Positions 1-15,000 of a DNA stretch of 64,000 nucleotides are shown here, piece after piece; position 1 is the stretch's first letter, and the number at the start of each line of letters is the position of its first letter. The stretch is from assembly GCA_029263055.1 (NCBI GenBank), contig JAJCYG010000042.1:27987-91986 (forward strand). The letters run 5' to 3'. The notes beneath the pieces are model-generated. The model saw nothing but the letters and a program-made list of their open reading frames with translations. It did not search any database and was not told the origin of the DNA. Origin of the DNA: Actinomycetes bacterium (GTDB lineage Bacteria > Auribacterota > JAJCYG01). Position numbers and translations under genes: made by a program.

Positions 1-1
1 G

Positions 2-3000
2 AATGAAAATAATTCTGGTTCTTCACAAGGAAGTTTGATTGATGGCAATGTGTTGATTTTAGCTCCTGGTTCTAATATTGGCGGAGAAGAAAAGAGAGCT
101 GCTTTTAATCGTTTGCCTCAAAATCAGCAAGATCTTATCAACCAAGCATTGGCTGCGATTGGTAGCGGAGATCAAGGTGCTTTGCGTGGTGTGTTAACCA
201 CACTTTATCTTAATCCGGGTCAACCTCCTTTAAACCCAACCACTAAAGGGAATATTGAAAACTTATTGCGAGCCATGCAGCCTACTGGACAAGCAGTGGG
301 AGAAATTAATTTACCTATCTCTTCTTTTATAGAAGAGGGAAGATTGCCTCTTAATACCACCTCTGTTGAAGTTTCTGTGGATGCAGATGGAAACGCGCGC
401 ATTACTTCTTATAATGCAACAGTCATGAAAGATGGCCAATTTCAAGATGAGACAACTACGGTAGATATTCCTGTGGATATGCCTCAAGGATTACCCAACC
501 AAAATTTTACTGTGATTTTAGATGGAGGGGACGTTAAATTTTATAATGTGCCTGGATTGGGAGTGGTTTTTCCTACGGTTCAACAATTTGCAGAACGAGA
601 TGCAGTGCTTCGATTAGATGAAGTGGTGGCCAGTAGTACTTTTCAAAATACATTTGCGATTTTTCGTCAAGCCATGCAATCGGTTGGGGGCTCTGCTGCA
701 GATCAAGATGCTGTATTAGGGGTCTTTTTTCAAGCAGTGGCTAAATCGGCTCAAACAGTTTCAGCTGGTTTGGCGACCGCGTTGAATCATATATTGGCAC
801 CGAACCAAGTCACTCCTGAAATTTTAGGGGCTGTTAAAGAAGAATTGGAAAATACAACAGACCTAACCACAGGTGAAAGAGAAACATTGATTTTAGATGT
901 GGTGGGCCAGCTTTTTTCAATGGATCCAATGGTGAGTGGTTTTAGTGCTAATGGTCCACCATTAAATGAAACTTTGGCCACTTTGAATGACCTTAATTCA
1001 AATGTGGTGAATGGCTTGCGTGACTTTGTGGCGCTTTTAAATTCACAAAATTTCGTACAGAGTGGTGGCCTTGCCAATCTTCAAAACTTTGTTCCAAATG
1101 ACATTATTAATTTATTCCAAAATCTCTCTAGTGAGTTAATCAATCGTTTTGATGATCCTGCTTATGCAAGTACGAAGCCAGAAAATGAAAATCAAGATAT
1201 TGCCTCTTTAGGTGCGTTGCTTAATGATCCTAGTTCGAGTGCAGATCAACTTTCTGAAGGGAATTTAATAGCAGCACTTCAATCATTGATTCCTTATATT
1301 TCAGATCAAGTCAACTCACAACAGTATTCACAGTTACAGTATCAAAACTTTAATACAAACCGTGGTTACATTAACTTAGTAAACCTTCTTTCTCAGTTGG
1401 TTCCAAATACTAAGCAGATACCAAACAATGGTTTGGTTTCAATGCTCAATACTCAATTATCTGTTTTTCAAATTGCTTCTTCTGGTTTAGCTAATGTTGT
1501 TGGAACCCAACAAGTTCAAACATGGCGGACGTATTATAATGGAGCTGGATATGGAAATGTTTCAGTTCAAAATCCACTTGCGGGTCAACTTAAAGGCCAG
1601 CTTCAAACAATTTTAAATCAATTGCTCCCTCGTTTGCTTAATCCTGATGCACCTGTTCCTCAGGGAGAGCCTACAACAGAAGAATTAATTGAACAATCTT
1701 TGACTCAAATAGCATTGATGGTTGGTTCTGAAACAACTGAAAGAGTTCAAACAGGAACAAACTATTCTGGTAATTGGTGGGGTGGGGGTAGTTCTGCTCA
1801 ATATGAAAATATTATTTATCCAACCTTTACAGATAATGATGTTGATGAGCTGAATGTTTTGAGACAGCTATTAATGAGCCAATCGCCCACATCTCAAGCT
1901 TTGTTGAGTTCAGGACAAGCTCTTTTAGGTTTATTAGATGGGGGAAGTCAGTTTCGTGGAGGGAGTCAAGATTATGTGAACATGGCCAGTGGAGTTCCTT
2001 TTGTTTTGCGTAATTTACTTTTCGCCACTTTAGGGATAGAGAATCCGCTTGCTTCATTGAGCCAAAGCCAGGGACAGGGTCAAGGACAGCAAAAAGATCG
2101 GGTGACTTTAGCTCCTGGAGATTCGCTTGATTCTGTTTTAGTTGATTTGATTTTAGCTGCAAGTGACAATGACCGTGATGAGATTGCTGCTGCTGTTCAA
2201 AAACTAAGTTATTTTTCACCTACAGCTTTATTAGCTCAAATGCGACCTTTGGTTGAAGTAGTTTTAGGGTTAAAAGATTCAAGTACAGCAAGTGGATTAT
2301 TTCAACAAGCAGCTAGTCGAAATAACCAAAACCAAGGAGGTTCTTTTGGAGGTTTTGGTGGAAGCGGCCGGCAAGGAAATGTAGGAAGTTATAATCCAAT
2401 TAATCAAAACCCTGGATTGCGTCAAGCAGCATGGCAATTGTATCGTGCTATTAATGAAGTGCAGGGAACTTTGGGTGTTACGGTACCATCATTAGTTCTT
2501 TCAACAGATTTTCCAACAGACACAACCGAACTTGAATTTCGTGTGGATGGAAATGGAGATGTTTTTGTTTCAAGTTATACAGATGGAAATGGTTTTAAAC
2601 GTCAAGTAAGTATTCCTGTCTCTTCAGCACAAGGATTTCCTAATCTACCTCAAGGAACAACCACTTTTACTGCCATTATTGAAAATGGATTGGCTGTTGC
2701 TTATGTGATTCCTCAATCCGCAACACCAGGAAATCAAGGTCAGCAGGCTTTTGAAGTTGTTTTTGTGGACCGTCCAACAGGTCAAGCGGCTCCAGAAGTT
2801 TTAACTTTAAATTTTGGGCCAGTCAAAAGTGTGAGTCGAGGTGGCGAGGCTTATGATGGTAATGGTCAGCTATCTGCTTTTTCCATTAACTATTATGATG
2901 ATAGGGGTAACTTGGTTAAAGAAGTACGACGTGATTCTATTGCCCGAAATGAGATTGGGTTGATCACTGATTTTAACGAGAGCACCAAATCTCCATTTGG

Positions 3001-6000
3001 AGTGACCCATTCGAGTCGTTCGGTGAACGATATTGATTACAATTCTCTTTCTCAAGCAAATGGATTTGCTGTTTCAACAACCTTTTTAGATGTCACCACT
3101 CTAACGATTCGTTCTGACATGAAATACAATGCCTTGGGTCAACTCACTTCTTATAAAGAGGTGACTCGAAGTACTGCGACACCAGGGTTGGTCACAACCA
3201 CATATCTTTACGATATTCAATATGATAAGCAAGGGCGTATCACCGCGCAAACTTCATTGCAAAATCAAAAGGGGACTTATACTACGGTTAAGTATCAATC
3301 TGAAAATGGAAGTGAATTAGATCAGATTGCTTTAGAAAATATTGTAGAAAAAACAGGTTTAAAAGTAGATGAATTGTTAGCAACAGGTTTTATTAAAGCT
3401 GTGCCAGATCAAGCTACTTTAGATGTGACCACTAAAACTATTCTGACGTTAAGAAATTACAACCGTTTAAATCAAGTTGTAGAAGAGCGGACTTTATCCA
3501 CAAATAATGGGACGCTCTTTGTTGAAACGATTCGTGTTGGTATTACTTATGATGTCTTAGATCGAGTTGTGAGTGAAGTAGTTCAAACACATCAATTTGG
3601 TGAAGGTGAAACAATAGGGTATCGCAAAGCAGATGGCTCTGTTCTTACAGAAAGTGATATTAAAAATGAAGCTCGCAGTAATGGACTTACCTTGATCGAG
3701 ATGTTAGAGCAAGATATTGTTCAAAAAGTTCGCGTCAAAACAAGTGTCGATGTTTATGAATCAGTTGTCCGTAAAATTCTTGCATTTGATAATTTGGGGC
3801 GGGTTGCTCGTAATCAAGAAACACGTACTTCTAATAGAGATGATGTTTTAGAGCGAACCACAACGTATAACATTAAATATAATAATTTAAATCAACAAGT
3901 TGGAAGTCGTCGAACTGTGGAGCGTGCAGGTAAGAGTAGTCGCGTTGAATATCGCGATCGGTTGGGTCGGCCTATAAATAGTGAACGACTTCAAAAAATG
4001 CTTAAATCAAATTCTCTTCAAGATTTACTTTCAAGTGGTGTGATTCAAGAGCGTTCCTTTCCTGCTGTATTAATGGAAACCTTGATCGTTGATACCTTGT
4101 TTACTGTATTTAATGAAGTTGGTTTATTGGTTGAGTCTTCAGAAGTTCGTGTCAATAATGTGGATAAAATTCAGACGACAATTAATACGTTGGCTGTTTT
4201 TTATGATCAACGAGGCCGTCGTGTTGGGGCTTTGGTGATTACGCGCCAACAAGGAGAGACTATTGGTGAAGGGTTTGTTACTCAAGGTGGTGCTTTAACA
4301 GATGAACAATTGGCTAAGATTCGTGAAGGTGGATTGTTAAAAGACTTAATGTCTAATAATATTATTATTCGTGACACTGAAGGGGCGCTTGTTTTTTCAG
4401 AAGGGCAAACAGTTGATCTTCCAACCTTAAATAGATTGCTTCAAGCTTTAGACGTGAGCCAGGATGAGCTTCAAGATTTAAATTTTGTTTCGTTTACAGA
4501 TCAGGCAGTGACTAAGCTTGATCGTACAGATGTTTCTTTAACGATCAGTACAAAGTTTAATGAATTAGATCAAGCGATTGAGACGTTAGAAATAACCTCT
4601 TCTTCAGTTGACGGAAATGTTTCAATCAATAGAACTTATGGCATAACCTATGATGTTTATGGCCGTCAACTTCAAGACATTTCTGATCGCACGGTTATTT
4701 TTAATGGCCCTAAAGATGTTTTGTTACTTAATGGTAAAGAAGCTACTTCTAAAGAAGTGGCCCAATATTTAGCTAAAAATTTACTTACATTTAAAGACGC
4801 CACTACCAGAGGAATTGTTCGAACAGATACACGTGTGAAGCTTGAAAAAACAAAGTCTGTTTCAATTCGAAGAAGAGAATATAACCGCTTAGGTCAAGTT
4901 TCCCAGCTATTGACGATGAGTGCTTCTAGTGACAGTGTTCTTACAACAATCAGTCATCAGTTAAATATGATTTATAACGCGTTGGGTTTACTGGTTGATA
5001 ACTTGACCGTTGGACAGCGTTTTGGAATAGGCGACCGCGAGACATTAGAATCTCAAGAAAGAAATCTTTCGCCACAAGAATATCAGCAGTTTTTAAGTTT
5101 TGTTGAACAAGGATATGATCCTGTTTTAATGGGTCTGATTGCGACAGGTATGAGCCTGCAGCAGCTTGAATCGGCTGGAATTCTTCGTGAAGTAAATGGC
5201 CAGCTTATTTCTAGTATTAATAAAAATTTGAGCAGTGAAGAAATTGCTTCTCTATTTGAAGGAGCTAGTAGTGAAGCAGGTGAATTTCGTCAGAATCTAA
5301 ACACTCGATTTGAGGCTCCTGTTGTTTCTTCAGAACAAGACATGATTGCTGATTTGGTTTCGCGTGGGATTGTCCAGGTTGTCAATGGCAAAGTCTACTT
5401 AAAACAAGATACACCCGTCTCTCCTGAAAATGTGGCGTTATTAGATCAAGTGCAAGCAGCAGGCGGGGATTTAAATAAAGTTATTGAAGATGATTTGATT
5501 GCCCAAGGTTTGATTCAAATCGATGATAAAACAGGTGACGTTACATTGGTGGGGGGCGTGAGTCCTAATCCTGCTATATTTTATGCTCTAACTATGATGA
5601 CCCGTGATGTTGATGAAGCACGGGTTCAGGCGCTTGAAGCACAAACAGGAAAACCACGTGAGCAGTTATTAGCAGAAGGGTTTTTAGCTGTAGATGACCC
5701 TGTTTTTCAATTTACCGAGTCAGTTGAGTTTGACACAGAAACATTTCGAGCCATTGCAGAGGCTTTAGGCCGTTCGGTTGAAGATCTTCTTGCTAATCCT
5801 CCTTCATGGATGAGCGGAATTGAAACCGTTGGTTGGGGAATGACAGTTCGAAGAGGGAAGTCAACTCGAGGCCCCGCTAGAGATCAAATGTTTGTGAATC
5901 CAAATGTGATTGCCACACACACAAGTAGAACGTCTACTCATAGAAAATATTATGGGTATCAATTAACAGGAAACATTAATCCTAACGCTGACATTCCTGA

Positions 6001-9000
6001 GAATATAATGAACCTTCTTTTAGGTAAGTTAGTACGGGTTCGAGGTGAGTTAAAAGCTTGGGGGGGTGGATCAAGAGCAGGAGGTCCTGTCAGAGGTGTG
6101 GCAGGTCTTCCAGTAGGTCAACAAGGAAGTGTCTTATCAACGCCTGAATTATTAGAACAAGGTATTCTTAATGTTGTGAGTGGAGACTGGCAAGAAGAAC
6201 CTAATGCTGATTTTTTAAATAATAATGGTTTTATTTCAGAAGGCATGGTTACAGAGTTTTTTGAAGAAATAACAGTCGCTTCAGAACAATTAGAATATAA
6301 CGGTTTGCGACAAGTCAATCAACGGACATCAAAAACAACAGGTCCAACTGGAACAGAGACAACAACCTCTCAAGTTTCTTATGATTCAGCGGGTCGTCAA
6401 TCAACAGTCCGCACCACTCAAGGAACAGGCGCGAACCTTCGTGATGTTTATTCTCAAAATGTGTTTGATGCTTCAGGAGAAGTGGTTAAAACGCATCGTT
6501 TGACAACAGGTGCAGACGAGAGTGAATTTTCGACTCGTTCATTTGAGCAGCGAGATGATTTTGGACGGGTGATTGCTTCGTTTGAACAAGGTAATGATCA
6601 AAATGGTTCGTTCACTCGATTTAATCGTACCTTTTTTGATGCTGCAGGACGTCAAGTTGCCAATATGTCTTTTGGAGAACGGACAAATGCCCAAGGAAAA
6701 ACACGTGTTGATTTTAGTTTGTCGATTAATGAAGTTGATAATGACGGCAATACAACTTCCCGGTTTCAAATAGGGAACAATGCTGATACAGGTAAAATCG
6801 ATATTAGCTTAACCCGTTTTGAGTATCGTTCTACTTATAGTATTAATGGCGCCCCGGTTTCTCCTGCGGTTGTGACTGATTTCTTAAAAGAAAAAGGGCT
6901 CACTGTTAAAGAAGCTGAAGCTCAAGGCTTGATTGATGTAGAGCGCCAGGAAGATCAACAAACATCTATTTATTCTGTGGGAACACAGAGTGGTCAACGC
7001 TTTGCTAATTTTAATTTTAATCGTCAATTTGATGAAAGCGGTCGGTTGAACCGATTCACATCGGTTAATTCTTCTGGTAATGGTGAAAGTGTTAGTTTGC
7101 TTCAACATCAAACCCTTTCATTTGATGATGAAGATAGAGAAACTGCTTTTGAAGAGAGTGGAATTGATGGGAGTAGAGGAACCTTTAATGTAAGTCGAAC
7201 CGAAATTGAATATAACAGTGAGGGTCGAGTCTCTTCATTTCAAGAGTCAGGTAGTGATAATCAACAAGGTAACTATACATTTACACGAGAACTTGAATAT
7301 GACTCTAATGGCAACATAACCAAACAACATGATAAAGGGATTGAGTCGGGTGCAAGAGGAGAATATAACTTAACCACAGAGACTCAATTTGATGAAAACA
7401 ACCGTGTTATTTATCGTCATACAACAGGACAGCAAAATATTGAAAAGATCCGGGCGGCAAAAAAGGCTGCTCGAAGAGCAAAGAAAAGTGGAGCGATTGT
7501 TGGAACAGTCTTAATTGTTGTGGCTGTGATTGTGGCAGTGATCATTGTTATAGCTACTTTTGGTATTGGGACTGCGGGGGGTGCCGCTGCAGGGAGTGCC
7601 ATTGCCGGAGCCGGTGCCGCTGCAGGGGGTATAAGTGTAACTGGACTTGTTGTGGGGGCTCTTGTCGCGGGTGCTCTATATGGAGCGGGCCAATCGATCC
7701 GAGAGAATGGACTCACAACTAAGGCGATATTTACGGGGATTGTAGCAGGATTGGTTCTAGCTGCAGTGATCATTGTGGCTGGTTATGGTTTAGGTGGATT
7801 GTTGTTAGTTGGGATTATTGCAGGCATAGCACATCCACTCTTATTGACTCAATATCAAAAGATGCTAGCAAAAGAAGAACCAGATAGTGTGGTTAATATT
7901 GATCGTGAAGAAAAGAATTTTAGATATGACCGTTTTGGTAATTTGATTTCTTTTGAAACAAATGAACGCACTCATACCGACTTTAAAGGTAAGGCACGTG
8001 ATTCACGTCAATACACAAACTTTTTCACTACATTTGGTTTTGGTGTCAATGGTGAAGATTTAGGCAATGTAAGCCGAACCACCACGTTTGAACTAAGCAA
8101 ACAAGGTAAGGCCACTGCGTTTTTTGCTAAGCAAGATGTGGTGACTACTTTTCGTATTACGGGACAAGTTTCGTTAGCTGTTGTTATAGCTGTGATCGGT
8201 GTGGTTGCCGGTGTCTTTACAGGGCCTGGGGCCGGAGTTGCTGTGGCAGCGCTGATTGCTGTTGCCGGTCAGGTGGTCACATTAGCTTATACCGCGGCTC
8301 AACAAGAAGCTTCTGGCCAAGGTTTTAAAATGGATTGGGAAGAGTTTGCCATTAACATTGCGATTGCAGTAGTCACCTCTGTGATCAGTGCGATTGGAGG
8401 AATATTAGAGGCGGTAAATAAAGCGATAAAAACCATTAAAGAGATTATTCAAACACTTCTTCAAGCCGCCAACCTAATTTCTGTTGTAGCGGTACCTATT
8501 TTAGTGATTGTTTATGTTGCTTTAACAATTGTGAGTGCTGTTTTAACTGTGATTCAAAAACTTATGGAAGCAATTGGTAAGCTTTTAACACCCGGTGCGG
8601 CTGGTAATTTAGCTCCCTCTCTTGGAGCTAAAGTAGGAACCAATTTAGCAGGAGAAGCCATTACGGCGGGTGCGATTGTTTCTCGTTTAGCCCCTCGATT
8701 GATTAATATTGCCACTTCAACGATTGGTCAATTTGTTTTAAGAGAAGAGATGGCTTATCTAGGCGCTATATTAGGTACTTTGGCAGGTGGTTTGTTAACA
8801 GGAGGCACGGTTAATCTTGGAGATGTTGGATTTGGCGTGTTATTTGCTGCTTTGGAAACACGACTTGGATTTGAGCTAGAAGATATTTTTAGTGAAGTGG
8901 ATGAAGGTTCTAATTTAAATGGCCAACCTATATTAGATGAACTGGGACGGCCTCAACGACGATTGAGTCGCTTGGGTCAATTGGTGAATGCGGCTGTTGG

Positions 9001-12000
9001 ATTAGGGGTGGCTTTTTTAACCTCTTCTTTTAGAGCCAATGCAACAAGAAATAACCAAGCACGCAAAAATATTGCACGGGCGAAACAGGTTTTTTCTAAT
9101 GTGGAGGATCCAGAATTAGAAAGTTTGCTCAGTGATTTAGGACAAGATCCAACGGCACAACTCGATGCCATTAATAACCGTTTGAGTATTGTCTTAGGTG
9201 CAGGAGTTAATACTCTTACACCTGAGGGTCAAGAGGTCTTAAATCTTTTATTACAACAGGCCAATGCGCCTGGTTTGGATGCCAATGCTCGTTTTGGTCG
9301 CTTGCTTAAAGCGCATTCGGCAAATGAAGCATTGCGTGTTTCTAGTTTTAGAGTTTCTTTTGCTGGTTTGGTGGATCAGTTAACCCCAGCTCTTCGTACA
9401 GCGATTGGAGAGACTAATTTTAATCGTTTGAAATCAGCTTACGATCGTAGCGCTAAAGGATTAAAGGCTGTCGAAGATCAAGTCACCCAAGTCTTAAATG
9501 GTGACTTTTCAGTAGAGCAACGAGCTGAGCTGATTGCGGCTTTAGGTTCGCGTGTGATTCAAGTGCGTCAAGTCCATAAAGCGATTCAAGGTGGAATCAC
9601 TGCAGCAACGACTGTGGCAGGTGTGGCTGCTGCTAATGGGGGAAATGCAACGCACTCTGTTGGCTTTAACGGAAACAGAGAAAATGTTGATTTAGAAAAA
9701 GTGGTTGCGGGTCAGTTGCAAGGGATTGAACAGTTTAGTAAGTTTGGGAGCGATTTTGATACAGAATTAAAAGCAATTATTGATAGTGGAACGTATAAAG
9801 GAGAGATTGGTGGAGAAGATATTTGGATCCAATCGCGTGGTCGAATAGAAGCATCTGCCGATCGTGGAGCACAAATTCGTGACTTGACTCAAGGGATCAC
9901 TCGAGTGACTCGTAATTTCACACCTGCTTCTAATAGGCCTAATGAAGATGGAAATATTGTTTTAGGCGGTGACCGTGTACTGGATGGGGAATCTGTTTTT
10001 CTTCAAGCTGAAGCTTTTAATGTGATGGTTGGTTTAGATAATGATGCGCAAATCACATTTGCAGCATTTAAAAATGGAGCAGGTGATGATCGGGGTGATT
10101 ATAAAGCTCTATCTGAAGTGACCTTTGAACAAGGTCGTGCTATTGGAGCTGTTGGACGGATTGTGTTGCAAGCAGGAGAACTTGCTGAACGGATACCAAG
10201 ACGTTCGGTTGATGTGAGTTCGAGTCGAAATGGATTGCGTCAAGCGGTTCGATCCGCTAAAAGAATTCACCGTTTGCAGGCAGTAGATGCCAATGGTGTC
10301 CCTCAAGTTAATAAAGATGGAACACCTAAAGCAAATATTGCCAACAGTGGGTTTGACACGGCAGGTGGCGTGCCAATGCTTGATTTTGGCGATATGATTT
10401 CAAATTATCGAGGCGAAGGGGCTTTGCAACTCTTAGGCATTAATGATAATAACTCTGCTATTATAGATCAAATAGATCGAAGTCTTTCTTTTATCTCTGC
10501 AGCAAACACAATCTTTACCTTAACAGGAACCTATGCCACAAACTTAAGTGAAGATGATGTGCGTCGTGTTTATGGCCAATTAAAAACTGAGCGTGATACT
10601 TTAAGAAGTGCTTCTGAAGAACGAACCCTTTCATCAGACGAGCAAAAAAGACTTTCATCTTTAGATGGGTTAACAAATTTTCAAGAATTTAGCGTTAAAA
10701 TCATCCAACGTATTAATGAAGGAATTGATGCTGGAGATTATGAAATTTCTGAAAATGATTCAAGGCAGTTAGGCCAAATTGCGCGTTACTTAAATCAATC
10801 CTTACAACGTTACAATGAAATTAGAATTGCACGTCGTACAGCAACCGCTTCAGGGGCGAATAGACAGATTGTTCAAACTGATCCCGCCACCGGGCAATCT
10901 GTTAACTTTGGAACCACAACAGACCTTTTAAATAATGCTGAGCAAGCTCTCTTAACCCAATGGGCTAATAATGATAATACTGGCGTTATTAAAGTTTTAA
11001 ATCAAGATTTACCTGACGTGTTATCTGGAGGAATTAGTGACTATTTTCAGGAGAATCCAGGAACTTTTACTGACTTAGATACGATTGGCCGTCAGGTTGC
11101 TAATGTGACTCACTTTATTAAAAATGGATCCGATGCCATTGAAGTGGGTCAAGGGCTTGCACTGGTGAATGGTTATTTGAGAGCTGTGGCCTCTGGGGAT
11201 TCCAATGCTGCGATTCCTGCAAACAAACGTGTTTATCAAAGTATTGCCAAAGCAACTAATATTCTTCAACGCAACCCTGATTCAGAAACCGATATACAAA
11301 ATGCATTAGACTTTTTGAGTGGAGCTCCTGGCGACCGACGTTATGCGCAGGCACGTAACTGGGCAAAAAATGGAGTCCGTAATATGGCTCAACAAGCACG
11401 CCGAACCATTCGAACCTTAGCACAAGCACCAGACAAAAGTGATGTGGGGGCAGTGATTGCACTTCTGCCAGGTTATTCTCAAAGCAATGTGATTGGACAG
11501 TTGTTTGATCAAGTTGTTTTGCCTCAGCGTGATTTTGTGGGTCAAGTAGAGCTTTGGGATCGAGTCGATAGTTTTGCTGGTAGCGTGAATCAAACATCTC
11601 AGCAAATTAATTTGATCGACACTCAGATTGCAACGTTTGATCGTCAATTAGCTGATTTAGCTTCTAAAGGAATTACCTCGGGTGCTCAGTTTGATCGAAT
11701 CACTCAACGTAAAACAGCCTTGAATACCTTTCGTACTCGTATTAATGGACATGTTGTTAAAGCAGCCAATGCTTTCTTTTCTGGGTTGAGTGGGATTGCT
11801 AGTGATGCAGCCCAAGGTAAAATATTTAATGTGGCTAATTTAGCGGCCTTAGGTGCATCGACTCGGTTGAGTAGAAATATTTTAAGAGGAGTCTCTTATC
11901 AAATTCAACAAAGAAACTTAAATGAAGGGACTTTAGCGACCTTAGATCAAACGATTGCTAAATATAGTGCTGATCTAGCTCAACTGACAGTAGATACTCC

Positions 12001-15000
12001 TGCAGCTAGAAAGTTGAGTAATGAGATAGAAGGACTAAGACGTCTGAGAGCATCGACTCAGACTGTGATGAACAATAATTTTTCTGAAAATGGGGCTTTT
12101 GTTTCAACTTTGGCTGAAGATGATTCTACCTTAGAAGGGGCGATGTTGGGGCAACAAACAACATTGGCACTTGCTGCAACTTATGTCGGGACTAATGGCC
12201 GAGGCGGGCTTGTTGGCACATTAAACTCGATTGGAACGTTAAGTGATCTTAAAAATTTAACTCCAGCTCAAATTACGCAACGTATACAAGGATTACGTGC
12301 ATTACGTGATGCTTATGGGACGACCACTCAAGAGTACCAATCGTTTAATCGATTAGTGACCGCTCTAGAAGGGGTGACTCAAACAGGAGTGGCTGGCAGT
12401 AACTTTACTCAACTTCTTGATCGGGTAGACGGACTCCGAAGTGATTTGATTGAATTAATTCCAACAACTTATCAAGGGGTTGATACGGAACGAGTCGATA
12501 GAACCGTTCGAACCGCTGATGCTTTAATGGCACCTTTAAATGGAATTCGAACCGCGCTTAATTTAGCTCAAGTCCGTATTCGAATTGGCAGCCGTTCTTT
12601 TCCTTTAACACGTCAAAACTTGCAACGGGCTAAAGATGCATTGCGTAACTTGCCTCGTCCAACTGTGGCACCTGGAACCACGGCTAGTTTGGATCAGCAA
12701 AATACATTGAGTTTGATTGCGATTGGAAATGTCTTAAACCCAGATGATTTGTTTAAAGCAGTGGGTCTACTGGGTGATTATTTATCCAAAGTAAATGATG
12801 TGTTGTCACGACCTCAACCAGGAGATGCTTCAGGTACAGGCTATAATTTTGCTGAACTCAGTCGATTTGGAAGTGGTGTGGCCACGTTAAATCGTTTGGT
12901 GACCACGCTTGTGGGTGTGTTTAATTTAAATCAACAAGCTGGGTTTGATCGCTCAACATTTGATCAACGTGCTGAAGAGATGGCAAACAACCCAGATTCC
13001 CCAGAACTCAGACAATTGGGTCTTGCCTTACAAGCTAGAGGGTATGCCTCTTATTCTGAAGCCTTAAAACAGATTCCAGCTCTTTATCGAAATGCTGTTA
13101 GTGGCCTGAGATCTTTTGAGTTAACCGATGTGGCTCAGTTGGGCCGAGCCGCCAGCCGATTAAGCACAGTTTCAGAAGTGCCAACAATAATCACTTCTGC
13201 TTCTCGTGTGGGACAAGCTGATCCAAAACGAGCTGAAAGATTAGTGAAACAAGAAATTGAAAGACAGCAAACCGAAGCTGAAGATGAATTGCTTCAAGTT
13301 GCTGATGATGCGACAAGTGGCGGTTTTATTACGGCTGCTTTTAGTTTGCGAACTTTAACCGATGAAGCAAATCGTTTAAGTGTTCCTTTTGATTTGGCTA
13401 CTCAAACACCTGAACAGATCGCCATTAATGTGGGTGTTGCTTTAAAAACAGAAATAGAAACTAACTTACGAGGCACATTACTCTTAGCACAACAATCCCA
13501 AGTTCACAAAGCGGTGGGACCTTTAGCAACCCAATTAAAAGATACAACTAAAGGTCATGTCTTAAGTTTGACCGCAGCAGCGGTGAGTTCTTTCAGTACC
13601 ATTGTCCCAAAAATTCAATCTACGTTGCAACAAGTGGCCACACTCTACACATCTTTATTAACACAGGTCGACCAAGCTTTAACTGAAAAGAACTATGACC
13701 AATTAGCTGTTGTAGTGCAGCAAGCAAGAGCCTTAAATCGTGTGGTTCGAATTTTAACGTTTCCACAAAGAGCGATTGCAGCCTTAAATCGAGTTGTTCC
13801 TAATGCGAGAACAGTTTTAAATAGGTCTTCGATTCAAGGGGCAAAACAAAACTTAAGAACAGCAGGGTTGGATCAAAAATCTAAAAATGTGCTGGAAGAA
13901 TTAGATCAATTAGTTGGTAATGATGGTGTCAGTCTCTTAGAAGATTTTGATGCTCTATTTTCCGCTGATTTAAATGGTTTTGCTGATAGTTTTGACACGC
14001 TGAGTAGTAATATCAATGCGGTTTCTTTAATCAATGGAAGTTTGGCTACCATGCTTCCAGGTTTGGAATCAAACTCAAGCCAATTTCAACAAACCACCAA
14101 TAACTTAAATGATGTGACCCGTTTTGTAGGACAGTTTAGTGGAAAAAATGGACTCAAAGGAGCACGTGACTTTGCCACATTATTGAGTCAACCACAAACA
14201 AGTAATGCTTCTACAGCTGTTCAAAGTGCTACATATTTAGGAAGTAATGGCGCGGTATTGAATATGGCGCGTTTAACACAAGGTTTGCGCCAATTTAGAG
14301 ATAATTTAAGACAAGCGGCTGCGCTTGTTAGCTCAGGCCGGGTTAATGCTCAAAATAGAGTGACTTTGGGTCGCTTGGTTCGTCGCCAAGTGCAAGCCTT
14401 TCAATTTGCTCAAAATGAAGTGACGATCGCGCAACGGGCGCAACAAGCTATCACACTTTTAGCTTCAGGTAATTTTTCGGCGGCTCAATTACAAAATTTA
14501 TCCGCTCAATCTGTTAATGTGACTGATTCGTTAAGTTTGGTTTCTTTTATGCAAGTTGGGACAAGCTTACCTACTTCAACAGATGAACAGATCGCCATGT
14601 TGCGTGTGGCAGATGGTTTCTTAAAAGATTTGAAAAATGCTACAGAAGCTCAAGCGCGAGCTTCAACTGCCTTAACTCAAGGAGATTGGCAAGTCTTTGA
14701 ACAAAATGTGAATTTATCAAGTCAGAACATTCAGTTGGCTAATCGTCGTGCAGAAGTTGGATTGGAAACAGTCAAAGTGGCGCGTTCCTTTTTAGCAAGT
14801 AATGCAGAAGGTTTGAGTTTTACTCAATCACCTACAAACGACTTAGTCGTGGCCCGTGGAGCAACTGTGATTGCAACAATTCCTGGGAGTGCTACAAATG
14901 AACAAAGAGTGACTCAATTAGCTGCAGCCTTAGCTCGTTCGGTTCAAGGGCGAGAAGTCAAATCGCCTTTATTACAAGAATTTTTGGGAACCGATGGAAG

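Noticed and set aside
35..37. TTG at 35 as the start of the giant gene
   Set aside because: The frame is open upstream to base 2, there is no clear ribosome site, and the preceding codons (Asn/Ser/Gly/Gln) match the following composition.
2830..7980. Rhs polymorphic toxin with C-terminal effector
   Set aside because: YD repeats are present, but I saw no Rhs core motif, no toxin domain and no small immunity gene. The chain continues for more than 13,000 residues.
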